Origin: Flavobacteriales bacterium UBA5040 | Lineage (GTDB): Bacteria; Bacteroidota; Bacteroidia; Flavobacteriales; Weeksellaceae | Length of the DNA: 64,000 bases | Assembly (NCBI GenBank): GCA_002415135.1 | Contig: DIBY01000018.1 | Span: forward strand, 222,154-286,153 | Reading direction: 5' to 3' | In this document: piece by piece, positions 46,990-56,096 of the stretch | How positions within the stretch are numbered: position 1 is the stretch's first letter | Layout: each line of letters starts with the position of its first letter | Position numbers and translations under genes: made by a program | Notes under the pieces: model-generated | Databases searched by the model: none | What the model was told of the DNA's origin: nothing | Seen by the model: only the letters and a program-made list of their open reading frames with translations

Positions 46990-46997
46990 TATTTTTG
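46990..46997 (+). promoter_or_regulatory. -7 element of the restriction/defence operon
   Basis: TATTTTTG fits TAnnTTTG, 18 nt before the ATG at 47016. It overlaps the in-frame TTG at 46995, which rules that codon out as a start. No good -33 TTG is seen at the right distance. Confidence 0.5.
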
Positions 46998-47015
46998 TTA
47001 AAACTCAATTGTTGT

Positions 47016-50000
47016 ATGGCTCTTTTTCAGAAAACTGTAATTTCTAAATACCTTCAAACTCAAAATCCAGAAAATCTCACTGCCAAATGGGATTTATTTC
47101 GTGCCCACTTCCACAATCCTCTTATCCAGGAAAATATTAGAAACTCTAAAGAGGAACAATACCAAGAAGGATTTTTAAGAGATTTGTTTGTCTCTATTTT
47201 AGGATATCAATTGAACCCTGCACACAACTTTAACCTTACTACTGAATACAAGAATATAAAGGATAGTAAGAAAGCAGATGGAGCTATTATTATTGATGAG
47301 GTAGTTACTGCAATCATTGAGTTAAAGGGAATGAATATCACTGATTTATCTAAAGTTGAAGATCAGGCTTTTGGGTATAAAAACAATCAGGAGAACTGTA
47401 AATATGTTATTACTTCTAACTTTCAGAAAGTCAGGTTTTATGTAGATAATGCTATTGAACATATTGAGTTTAATCTATTTGAATTGACTCAGGAACAATT
47501 CAATCTTATGTATCTTATTCTTGCTTTTGAAAACATTAAGAATAATATTCCCAAGAAACTTAAAGATGAATCTCTCAATCAGGAGGATATAGTTACTAAA
47601 AAGCTTTACAAAGACTATTCTGTATTTAAAAGAGAATTATTTCAGAATTTAATACTTCTTAATCCTGATTATAATCCATTATTACTTTTTCAAAAATCCC
47701 AAAAACTATTAGATAGACTGCTTTTCCTCTTCTTTGGCGAAGACAGAGGATTATTACCACCCAACTCTGTAAGACAGATTTTAGCACAGTGGAACAAGCT
47801 ACAGGACTTAGATGAGTATGTGCCACTCTACAACAGATATAAAAAATACTTTGGCTATCTGAACACAGGCTTTAAGGGAAAAAATCATGATGTCTTTGCC
47901 TACAATGGTGGTTTATTTAAAGAAGATGAGGTTTTAGACAACATTACAATTGATGATCAATTATTATATGATCATACGTTTAGACTATCTCAATATGACT
48001 TTGCCAGTGAAGTTGATGTGAATATTTTAGGTCATATTTTTGAAAATTCTCTGAATGAAATTGATGAAATAAAAGCACAATTAGAAGGGCAAGAAATTGA
48101 CAAGTCTAAATCTAAAAGAAAAAAAGATGGTGTTTTTTACACCCCAAAATACATTACCAAATACATTGTTGAGAATACAATAGGTAAATTATGTGAAGAA
48201 AAGAAAGGTGAACTGGGAATTATAGAAGAGGAATATTTTACAGATAAAAAAAGACAGCAAAAAACCAGTAAGAATTTACTTGATAAGTTAGACCATTACA
48301 GAGATTGGTTATTGCAGTTAACTATAGTAGATCCTGCTTGTGGATCTGGAGCATTTTTAAATGAAGCATTGAATTTCTTAATTAAAGAACACCAATACAT
48401 TGATGAATTGGAAGCTAAACTCAGAAATGTACCTATTATTTTTTCTTATCACAGTGAGAGTATCTTAGAGCACAATCTTTTTGGAGTTGATTTGAATGAG
48501 GAATCTGTAGAGATTGCCAAACTGTCTCTTTGGTTAAGAACAGCAGAACCCAATAGGAAACTAAACAGTTTGAATGAAAATATCAAATGTGGAAATTCCT
48601 TAATTGATGATCCTGAAGTAGCAGGAGACAAAGCCTTTAATTGGAAAAAAGAATTTCCACAGGTTTTTGCTAAAGGTGGTTTTGATGTGGTGATTGGTAA
48701 TCCGCCTTATGTTAGGGTTCAAAATCTAAATTATCATGATATAGACTATTATAAAAAACATAAACAAACTGCATTTAAAAGAGTAGATATATCAACTTTG
48801 TTTTTTGAACTATCATATGAAATTGTTAATAAAAATGGTATCCTTGGATTTATTACTTCCAATCAATTTCAAAGTACAGAATATGGACAGGAAATACGGA
48901 ATTATATAAATGCTAATTACAATATTTACAAGATAATTGATTTTGGGGATTTACCAGTTTTTGAAGGAGCACTTACTTATGTGAGCATTTATTTGTTTGA
49001 TAAGAGAAAAAAGAAAGATTTTCAATACTCAAAAATTGAAGAATTAACTACTTTGGACTTTAACCAAAATCAGATCATAATCGACAGAAATCAATTAAAT
49101 GATGATAAGTGGATTTTTACGAGTGACGTTATTAATACCCTTATCTCTAAATTAAATAAGAATCCAAAACTTTCAGATTTTGGTAAATCATGGGCTGGGT
49201 TATTTACAGGAAAAGATGAAATTTTAATGTTTGATTACAGCCAAATGATTTCTTCAAAGATAGAAAAGGACATTTTTTTGCCTGTTCTGCGTGCTGAAGA
49301 CGTTGATAGATATGGGGAAATTAAAGCCAGTAAATTTGTAATTTATCCTTATAAGGTAGTGGGTAAGAAAACAGTAGTACTGACTGAGGATGAATTAAAA
49401 TCCAGCTATCCGAATGCATTTCAATACCTGATTAAACATAAAGAACAATTACAATCTAGAAAAGACTCGAGAAAAACTTTTGGTGATAGAAATGATTGGT
49501 TTGCTTTAACAAGATTTGGTACAAAGGACACATTTCAAAAGAAAAAAATTGTAAGTCCTGGCGAAGTTAAAAACCATAAATTTTCTATAGATTATTCTGC
49601 ATCAGGATTTAGTTGTGCTAGAGTATTTGCAATAACCGTAGATGATTCAAATTTACAATACTTGCTCACTTTGATAAATTCTAATCTGGCTAAATTTTAT
49701 CTACAAAGAAATTCCTCTGTTAAAGCTGGTGGTTATTTTTCATATTCATCAAATGTTTTAAATTCACTTCCTGTGGTAAATATTTCATCACAATCACAAC
49801 AACCCTTCATTGAAAAAGCAGATTTTATGCTCTCTCTCAACAAAAACTTACAGGAACTTACAGCAAAATTCCAAAGAACCTGTGAAAGGAAATTTGAGAA
49901 TTTAAACCTCAACAAAAAACTGCAAGATTGGTACAATCTCTCTTATGCAGATTTCATCAAAGAATTAAGCAAACAAAAAATAAAACTCACCCTTTCCGAA

Positions 50001-50153
50001 GAAGCAGAATGGGCAGATTATTTTGACCAGGAAAAAAGTAAAGCTTTAGAATTGCAATCCAAAATTGCGAGTACAGATAAGGAAATAGATCAAATGGTTT
50101 ATGAGCTTTATGGGTTGAGTGAGGAGGAGATTAAGATAGTTGAAAATAATTAA
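47016..50153 (+). CDS. Type IIG restriction-modification enzyme (Eco57I-like)
   Basis: 1045 residues from the ATG at 47016. It carries an N-terminal PD-(D/E)XK nuclease (D88 in ADGAIII, E102-x-K104 in IIELKG), a helical linker, and an N6-adenine methyltransferase with the SAM motif DPACGSGAF (near 439) and catalytic NPPY (562-565). The C-terminal part is of the TaqI-like target recognition type. Such enzymes cut and methylate in one chain, with no separate subunits. The next gene starts 10 nt after its stop, so it is probably the first gene of a four-gene operon. Confidence 0.92.
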   Translation: MALFQKTVISKYLQTQNPENLTAKWDLFRAHFHNPLIQENIRNSKEEQYQEGFLRDLFVSILGYQLNPAHNFNLTTEYKNIKDSKKADGAIIIDEVVTAIIELKGMNITDLSKVEDQAFGYKNNQENCKYVITSNFQKVRFYVDNAIEHIEFNLFELTQEQFNLMYLILAFENIKNNIPKKLKDESLNQEDIVTKKLYKDYSVFKRELFQNLILLNPDYNPLLLFQKSQKLLDRLLFLFFGEDRGLLPPNSVRQILAQWNKLQDLDEYVPLYNRYKKYFGYLNTGFKGKNHDVFAYNGGLFKEDEVLDNITIDDQLLYDHTFRLSQYDFASEVDVNILGHIFENSLNEIDEIKAQLEGQEIDKSKSKRKKDGVFYTPKYITKYIVENTIGKLCEEKKGELGIIEEEYFTDKKRQQKTSKNLLDKLDHYRDWLLQLTIVDPACGSGAFLNEALNFLIKEHQYIDELEAKLRNVPIIFSYHSESILEHNLFGVDLNEESVEIAKLSLWLRTAEPNRKLNSLNENIKCGNSLIDDPEVAGDKAFNWKKEFPQVFAKGGFDVVIGNPPYVRVQNLNYHDIDYYKKHKQTAFKRVDISTLFFELSYEIVNKNGILGFITSNQFQSTEYGQEIRNYINANYNIYKIIDFGDLPVFEGALTYVSIYLFDKRKKKDFQYSKIEELTTLDFNQNQIIIDRNQLNDDKWIFTSDVINTLISKLNKNPKLSDFGKSWAGLFTGKDEILMFDYSQMISSKIEKDIFLPVLRAEDVDRYGEIKASKFVIYPYKVVGKKTVVLTEDELKSSYPNAFQYLIKHKEQLQSRKDSRKTFGDRNDWFALTRFGTKDTFQKKKIVSPGEVKNHKFSIDYSASGFSCARVFAITVDDSNLQYLLTLINSNLAKFYLQRNSSVKAGGYFSYSSNVLNSLPVVNISSQSQQPFIEKADFMLSLNKNLQELTAKFQRTCERKFENLNLNKKLQDWYNLSYADFIKELSKQKIKLTLSEEAEWADYFDQEKSKALELQSKIASTDKEIDQMVYELYGLSEEEIKIVENN

Positions 50154-50163
50154 AATATAATAA

Positions 50164-53100
50164 ATGGAATTCAAATTTGATAAGAAGTTTGGTGAAAAAC
50201 ATATTGATGCATTTATAAATAAATTTTACTCTTCTTATAAATCCAAAAGTAGTGAAGAATATATTTTTAATTTAGAAGATGTTGAATGGATTTCTAATCA
50301 AGCCTTATTGTTGCTTACTTCAATTTGCAATAACTTATATGAAAATGGTATAAAATTTAAGTTTATATTTTTTGAGATAACTAATTCAACAGATCCAGAA
50401 TATAGAAGAAAAATTGTAAACGTAATCAATTTATGGGATAATTGGAAACTTCATAGAACAGTACCTGATCAAACTAAATGGAGTGAATATTTTAAATTTA
50501 AAAATTCAAGTCAAACATTTAATAGCAGTCTTTTAGATTCTTTAAAAAATCAATTTAATATTAAAGTTGATGATAACCTTTACAACAGAATTAGAATAAC
50601 ACCCTTTATAAGATTCGAAAAAGTTGATGATTACATTGACGAAAAAATAATTGAAAATCATATAAACCCCATCTTTAAACTAAATGATTCTGTTTCTGAG
50701 GAATTATCTTTAAGTCAGAGTTCACACCCTTTTATCAATAATACCTTAAGCCATATAATAACCAAAGAATTATATGAAAATTTTTTAGATCATGCAGGTA
50801 TTTCTATTTTTAAAAATAATAGTGAGTTTGCATTTATGAGCCTTTCTTTAAGAAAAAGTTTACTTAAATATGATAATAAAATATTAAACAAAAATTTTTA
50901 TGAAGAAGAATTAGAAATTTCAAAAGATTTTTTTTCTTCAAAAGGTAATTTTATAAATAAACCTATAATAGAATATTCTTTTCTAGATTTTGGTAAAGGA
51001 ATCACTAATACACTTAAGGAAAATTTTATCAGCAAAATTTCTGGAGAAAACATCGATGATAATGAAATATTGAAATTTGCTTTTAAACATTATTCAAGCA
51101 GACATCCTATAAAGAAATATGATTTGAAAGACGATGACATACTAATTCCTAGAGGTCTATTTGATGTTTTAACAGTAGTTAAAAGATATGCCGGTCTTAT
51201 AATTATTCGAAGTAATTTTGGAAAAATACTTTTCAATTTTGCAACTGATAGTAAAGATGATGAGGTAAAAGTATTTGGTACTGGAGATCAATTTTTTCCA
51301 GGTACATTTATAACAATTTATTTACCCGCATTTAATCAAGAAGCTGCAAAATTCGATACATCTGCAATAAAGCCTATTTTTCAAAATTTAAAAAATAGAA
51401 TTCCTCAGTCCAGATTTATCAATTTAATAGAAATTTATAATAAAGTTGATCATTTTGAAAAAGAAAAATTATACAGTAAACTTGTTGAACATCTAAAAAT
51501 TACTTTACAAAATAATTCAGAAAATATTTTCATCAATTATATCAGTTTTAAAGGTTGCACAGATGAAAGACTTAACAAAATATCTTTGTTTTTTCTTTTA
51601 AGTGATTACGAAATCAATGTTAATAATAGTGCAATTATTTTTAATCCTCCAGAGAAAGAGTTTATATCCAGTATTAAAGATCAAATTTTAAATCTGTCAA
51701 GTACAGTAAAAGAATATATTTTGCACCCTGTTCCACTTGTATACTCTAAAAATGATATTGACTGGCTAGGTATTTATGATGAAGATGACAAGAAAAAATT
51801 ATCAAATTTTTTCTATGAAGGAGTTATACAATCAGTAGATGATTTTAACATGCCAGATAAACTTGTTGGAAACTTTCAGTTTTTAGAAGGTGAAAAAAAT
51901 CTATATTCACTACTATCTTATGTAGACATTGAAGCTATACTTGATTCACAATTTATTGACGAAATTTTAATACGAAATAATTGTATAAGAAAAGATGGCT
52001 TGTATTTATGCAATGGAAATTACTATCAAAATGAGTTTGTGCAGTTGTTAGAATTGTTAAATAATGAGGAAGATTGCAAAATTATAGTTTCACAACTTGT
52101 TAGAAAGCTTGGAATTATAAATCAGGATGTTCAATTTATAGCTATAACCTCCAGTAGTCATAAAATCCTTAATACTCTAATCAAATTAAAGTCTATTAGT
52201 AAAAGTAGATGTATTTATTTAGATAGTTATTTGACATTTGAAAATGATATAAAAATAAACGAAATTATTCCTGATAAAAAATATATTTTAGTCGGAGATG
52301 TTTTATCTGGAGGAAGTTTAGCTAGAAAACTTGAAAAAATTCTGTTGGAAAAAGGAAGTTATCTGGATAGAATTGCAGTATTAATTAATACTATTGATAA
52401 AGCTTATGAAAATTCCAGAGAATTTTTAGAAAAATACAGTGAAAAAATATATTATGCACATAAGCATCCAGTTAAAAAATATAAAAGATACGAGATAAGT
52501 AGCGTAAAATTACGAGATATAATTCGAATAAACCCCTATACAAATCTTCCAAATGTCTTTTCTGATAGTAATACATTAAAAAATCTTGTATTATTACCAG
52601 ACTTAAAAAATGACTTTTTGGATTACATTGGTGACGATGATATTTTGATAAACTACAAAATATTTAATAATCTAATACATCCATATTTTTTTAAATTACA
52701 AAACATCATTAAAAATGAAAATATTTTAATGAATGAAAATAATGATAAATCATTGATGAATTATGCGATAAATGAGGCATTGAAAAATAAAATTACCATT
52801 GACAAAAATTTGAAATTTTTTTATCCCCGGGGTTCTTCGATAGAATTTCTTGACTTTGATATTTTTAAAAACAAAGTTCTCAAGAATCATTCAGTCGAAT
52901 TATTTGAGTTAGAAAGATTTAATACAAAAGAAGGGTGGAAATTCCCTCATACAACAGATACGTATAGTGAATTTGTCAAAGATAATAATATTATTATTTT
53001 GGATGATGGGTCTTGCTCAGGGGACTCAATTATTCAGATGGTAAATGAAATAGCATATTTCAAACCACAAAAGATAGATGTATTAAGTATTATTGGAAGA

Positions 53101-54897
53101 GTTGATGACCATAAAAGAGAATTTTTTTCGAGGATAAAGCAAATGAGATTAGAAAGTTCTGCCGAAGAAAAATTTATAGAAATCAACATACATTTTATAA
53201 GTCATTGGTATATCCCAACATTTTTCCTTGACAATGCTCCATTTAATCCCGAAATTATTAGGTTACAAAAATTATTAACATTTCAAAATCTCCCAATTCA
53301 AATTAAGAAAATCGCTGCATATATTTTAGAGACAATAGAACCAAAGGCATTAAATAACAACGATTATCCCTTCTTTCCTAAAATAAGAGGCATTGGAGCG
53401 ATTCCAAAAAAAGATATTCTACGAGTAAGAAATGAAATAGGGAAGGTTACAGGATATAGATTTTACAAAGAAAACTTCATTTTCTTTAATGATTTTGTTG
53501 CAATATATAATAACAATATTAAAACTGTTGATAGATATAAAGAAATAGAGATTGTTTGTATGTGCCTACTTTACGAGCCATATTTGTATGAAAGTCTGTC
53601 AAATATAATGCCTGATGTAAAAGAAAAAATAGAAGATTTCATTGACGCTATTTTCTTTGGACTTGAAGGTAAATCAAAATTAAAGATCAGTGATTTATTT
53701 TATGATTGGTCTGAAAGTAAAAAAGATTTATTACACCTTTTCTTTATAATTTATTCTAGTGAACAAAAATTAAAACAGCTGAATAATAATAAAATAACAA
53801 AACTTCTACAGTTCGCAAATGAAAGTTTTAAAAAAGTTAATTCAAGTAATTATATTCTTTACAAATTAACGAATTTTTTTCCCTTATCAAAGGAGGAAGT
53901 TGAGGGAAAACAGAAGTTTAGTTTCTTAAAAGAAATTATCTACAATTATATATCTACAGATAAAATAGAACCACAAGTAAAAGTAGAATTTAGAAGATTT
54001 TACTCCTTCTTAAACACCTTACCAATTGGAGGTAGCTTCACTTCTAAGTTGCAAAATATAAAAGATATTTATTGGGAAAATGATCTTCCAAAAACCCATG
54101 CAGAAAATACATCATATGGCCAGAGTTTAACCAAGTTTATTATAAATCTTCAAGAGTTAAAAGATTACTATTTAGAAAATGACAAAGTTGATGATAATCG
54201 AGTAAGTGTTATTAGAGAAAGCTGGAATAATATCAAAGATAAACTTCTAGACCCTGTAATTTCATTTTATAGAACTTTTCCAGATTTTTTTAGACCGTAT
54301 CCTTACCTGGGGTATATTTCAAAAATAGAAGGAAAACATTATTCTTTAATTAATCTATACTCAGAAATTGATGATTATATATCAAATATCGAGCAGAAAA
54401 GTGGCAATTTTGAAAACTTTAATAAAACTGTTCAGTCAATGGTAAACATTGATAAATATTTTGGACAAACTTCAATAATTAGAAATCTTTTTGACAATAA
54501 TTATATGAGTTTTCAAAATTTTAAAAAATATTTATTTAATGAATTCTCTACTCTTAAAAATCAATTTACGGTTAAAGAAGAAGGTGAATTTAATGATTTT
54601 AAAATACTGGTACCAGAGCAATATTGCAAAGAACTAATTATAAGAGAAATAAGAAATAATATTGAATTTTATAGCGATAAATCCAAAGGAATACAAATCA
54701 TCATAAAGTATGAAGTAAAAATTACGACCATAACAATCACCAACAATTACACTAAAATAATAAAAGAATTTAGTGGTAATGAAGGGATAAACTGTATGAA
54801 GTATTTATCAGATAGTTCACTATTTAATTTTAAATATAATTATAATACCGATGATAAAATTAAAACTTTTAAACAAAAATTAATTTTTAAAATATGA
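50164..54897 (+). CDS. Giant GHKL ATPase / double phosphoribosyltransferase-like protein, candidate defence sensor
   Basis: 1577 residues, no signal peptide or membrane helix. In order: a STAS-like segment (about 30-80, FNLEDVEWISNQALLLL); a GHKL ATPase with N-box E205-N206-x-x-D209-H210, G1 box D275-x-G277-x-G279, a GLFD segment at 331-334 and GTFITIYLP at 380-388; a first phosphoribosyltransferase-like site YILVGDVLSGGSL (707-719); a second, closer to consensus, IIILDDGSCSGDSI (943-956); a long helical region; and a C-terminal segment (about 1488-1545) that looks like a worn second GHKL unit (KELIIREIRNN, TITITNN). No dimerising histidine-kinase helix is seen. The 4-nt overlap with the next gene shows coupling. 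Very AT-rich. Known family: none I can name. Confidence 0.8.
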   Translation: MEFKFDKKFGEKHIDAFINKFYSSYKSKSSEEYIFNLEDVEWISNQALLLLTSICNNLYENGIKFKFIFFEITNSTDPEYRRKIVNVINLWDNWKLHRTVPDQTKWSEYFKFKNSSQTFNSSLLDSLKNQFNIKVDDNLYNRIRITPFIRFEKVDDYIDEKIIENHINPIFKLNDSVSEELSLSQSSHPFINNTLSHIITKELYENFLDHAGISIFKNNSEFAFMSLSLRKSLLKYDNKILNKNFYEEELEISKDFFSSKGNFINKPIIEYSFLDFGKGITNTLKENFISKISGENIDDNEILKFAFKHYSSRHPIKKYDLKDDDILIPRGLFDVLTVVKRYAGLIIIRSNFGKILFNFATDSKDDEVKVFGTGDQFFPGTFITIYLPAFNQEAAKFDTSAIKPIFQNLKNRIPQSRFINLIEIYNKVDHFEKEKLYSKLVEHLKITLQNNSENIFINYISFKGCTDERLNKISLFFLLSDYEINVNNSAIIFNPPEKEFISSIKDQILNLSSTVKEYILHPVPLVYSKNDIDWLGIYDEDDKKKLSNFFYEGVIQSVDDFNMPDKLVGNFQFLEGEKNLYSLLSYVDIEAILDSQFIDEILIRNNCIRKDGLYLCNGNYYQNEFVQLLELLNNEEDCKIIVSQLVRKLGIINQDVQFIAITSSSHKILNTLIKLKSISKSRCIYLDSYLTFENDIKINEIIPDKKYILVGDVLSGGSLARKLEKILLEKGSYLDRIAVLINTIDKAYENSREFLEKYSEKIYYAHKHPVKKYKRYEISSVKLRDIIRINPYTNLPNVFSDSNTLKNLVLLPDLKNDFLDYIGDDDILINYKIFNNLIHPYFFKLQNIIKNENILMNENNDKSLMNYAINEALKNKITIDKNLKFFYPRGSSIEFLDFDIFKNKVLKNHSVELFELERFNTKEGWKFPHTTDTYSEFVKDNNIIILDDGSCSGDSIIQMVNEIAYFKPQKIDVLSIIGRVDDHKREFFSRIKQMRLESSAEEKFIEINIHFISHWYIPTFFLDNAPFNPEIIRLQKLLTFQNLPIQIKKIAAYILETIEPKALNNNDYPFFPKIRGIGAIPKKDILRVRNEIGKVTGYRFYKENFIFFNDFVAIYNNNIKTVDRYKEIEIVCMCLLYEPYLYESLSNIMPDVKEKIEDFIDAIFFGLEGKSKLKISDLFYDWSESKKDLLHLFFIIYSSEQKLKQLNNNKITKLLQFANESFKKVNSSNYILYKLTNFFPLSKEEVEGKQKFSFLKEIIYNYISTDKIEPQVKVEFRRFYSFLNTLPIGGSFTSKLQNIKDIYWENDLPKTHAENTSYGQSLTKFIINLQELKDYYLENDKVDDNRVSVIRESWNNIKDKLLDPVISFYRTFPDFFRPYPYLGYISKIEGKHYSLINLYSEIDDYISNIEQKSGNFENFNKTVQSMVNIDKYFGQTSIIRNLFDNNYMSFQNFKKYLFNEFSTLKNQFTVKEEGEFNDFKILVPEQYCKELIIREIRNNIEFYSDKSKGIQIIIKYEVKITTITITNNYTKIIKEFSGNEGINCMKYLSDSSLFNFKYNYNTDDKIKTFKQKLIFKI

Positions 54898-56096
54898 ATG
54901 CAAAAGACGTAGTTTTATTCGTTTTTGATGAACCTGATCATTTTCAAAGTCATTTAGAACAGTTGGGAAAAGATTCTTTTAAAAACACTCCAACTCGGAT
55001 AGACAGTTTAGAAAATTTTGAAAAGGAATTGTCAGTAATTTCTCAAAATGAACCAATTCATTTAGTTGTGCATATTTTCTATGAAAATTTAAGTGGTATC
55101 AAAAAATTTTTATCATCAGGAATTTTGGTTAAATATCCATTAATTGATGTTAGGTTTATTTCAGACGGAACATCCACAAGAATCTTAGAAGCATTGCCGA
55201 GCATAGATCTGAAAGTTGAAGAAGTAAATTTTGTGAGTGAAAGGATACTGCAATACTTTAGAGTTAGACAAACTATCGAGGATGATTCGGTTAAGATACA
55301 TACAGTTCAACAGCACCTGAATGGAAATGGTACGAATGATTTTGAAGAATTATATAATATCGACTATGTAATTATTACTGCTCTAGAACAGGATGAAATG
55401 GAAAAGGTTTTACCACTGATCGAAAAAACAGGAACAATAAATAACGGTAAACATCTAATTGAAGTGGGATATTTTAAATCAAAACCTGATAAAATGGTTG
55501 TTTATGCATCTCAAATATCAACTGGAATGGTTGATGCAGCTATACTTGCTACTGAATTAATATGTAAATACTCCCCAAAATTTGTAATAATGACTGGAGT
55601 TATGGGAGGTAAACCAGAAGATACTATGATAGGAGATGTTGTAATAAGTAAAAGTGTTTTCACAATAGATAAGGGGAAAATTGCAGATGAAGATTTCAAA
55701 AAAGAAGTAGAATGGGTGCCTACAGAAAGTTCATACACTAGAAAAATCACGAGAGAAAGACAAAATATAATTGACTTTATTAGAGATTCTGATCAGATTT
55801 ATAATAAGCAAATCAATATTCATTTTGAACCTATTGCTTGCGTAAGAGCAGTAATAGACAAAAAAGAATTTTTTAAAAATGAGGTATTAACTGTTGAAAG
55901 GAAAACAATAGGTCTGGAAATGGAAGGGTATGGTATTGCAAGAGCTTGCCAAATCGTAAATGAAGGCAAAACAATTCCACTAATAATCAAAGCTGTGATG
56001 GATAATACACAAGAAAAAACAGATGAAGGTAAAAAATTAGCAGCATGGACAAGTGCTAAGACGCTAGAATATATTATAGCTAATGATATTATATAA
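54894..56096 (+). CDS. Pseudo-receiver fused to a nucleoside phosphorylase-family domain, candidate effector
   Basis: 400 residues. The first 125 look like a response-regulator receiver (VLFVFDEPD strand and acidic patch, later FISDGTSTRIL), but the usual phosphoacceptor aspartate is replaced by histidine in HLVVHIFYEN. From about 155 on it is a PNP/MTA-SAH nucleosidase fold: the glycine-rich MTGVMGG (233-239) and IGDVVIS, the ribose-binding LEMEGYG (341-347) and a likely catalytic D370 in KAVMDNTQE. The family splits N-glycosidic bonds of nucleosides; in the Detocs phage defence system a receiver-PNP protein cleaves ATP. It starts inside the previous stop (ATGA) and ends directly before the next ATG. 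Confidence 0.85.
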   Translation: MNAKDVVLFVFDEPDHFQSHLEQLGKDSFKNTPTRIDSLENFEKELSVISQNEPIHLVVHIFYENLSGIKKFLSSGILVKYPLIDVRFISDGTSTRILEALPSIDLKVEEVNFVSERILQYFRVRQTIEDDSVKIHTVQQHLNGNGTNDFEELYNIDYVIITALEQDEMEKVLPLIEKTGTINNGKHLIEVGYFKSKPDKMVVYASQISTGMVDAAILATELICKYSPKFVIMTGVMGGKPEDTMIGDVVISKSVFTIDKGKIADEDFKKEVEWVPTESSYTRKITRERQNIIDFIRDSDQIYNKQINIHFEPIACVRAVIDKKEFFKNEVLTVERKTIGLEMEGYGIARACQIVNEGKTIPLIIKAVMDNTQEKTDEGKKLAAWTSAKTLEYIIANDII

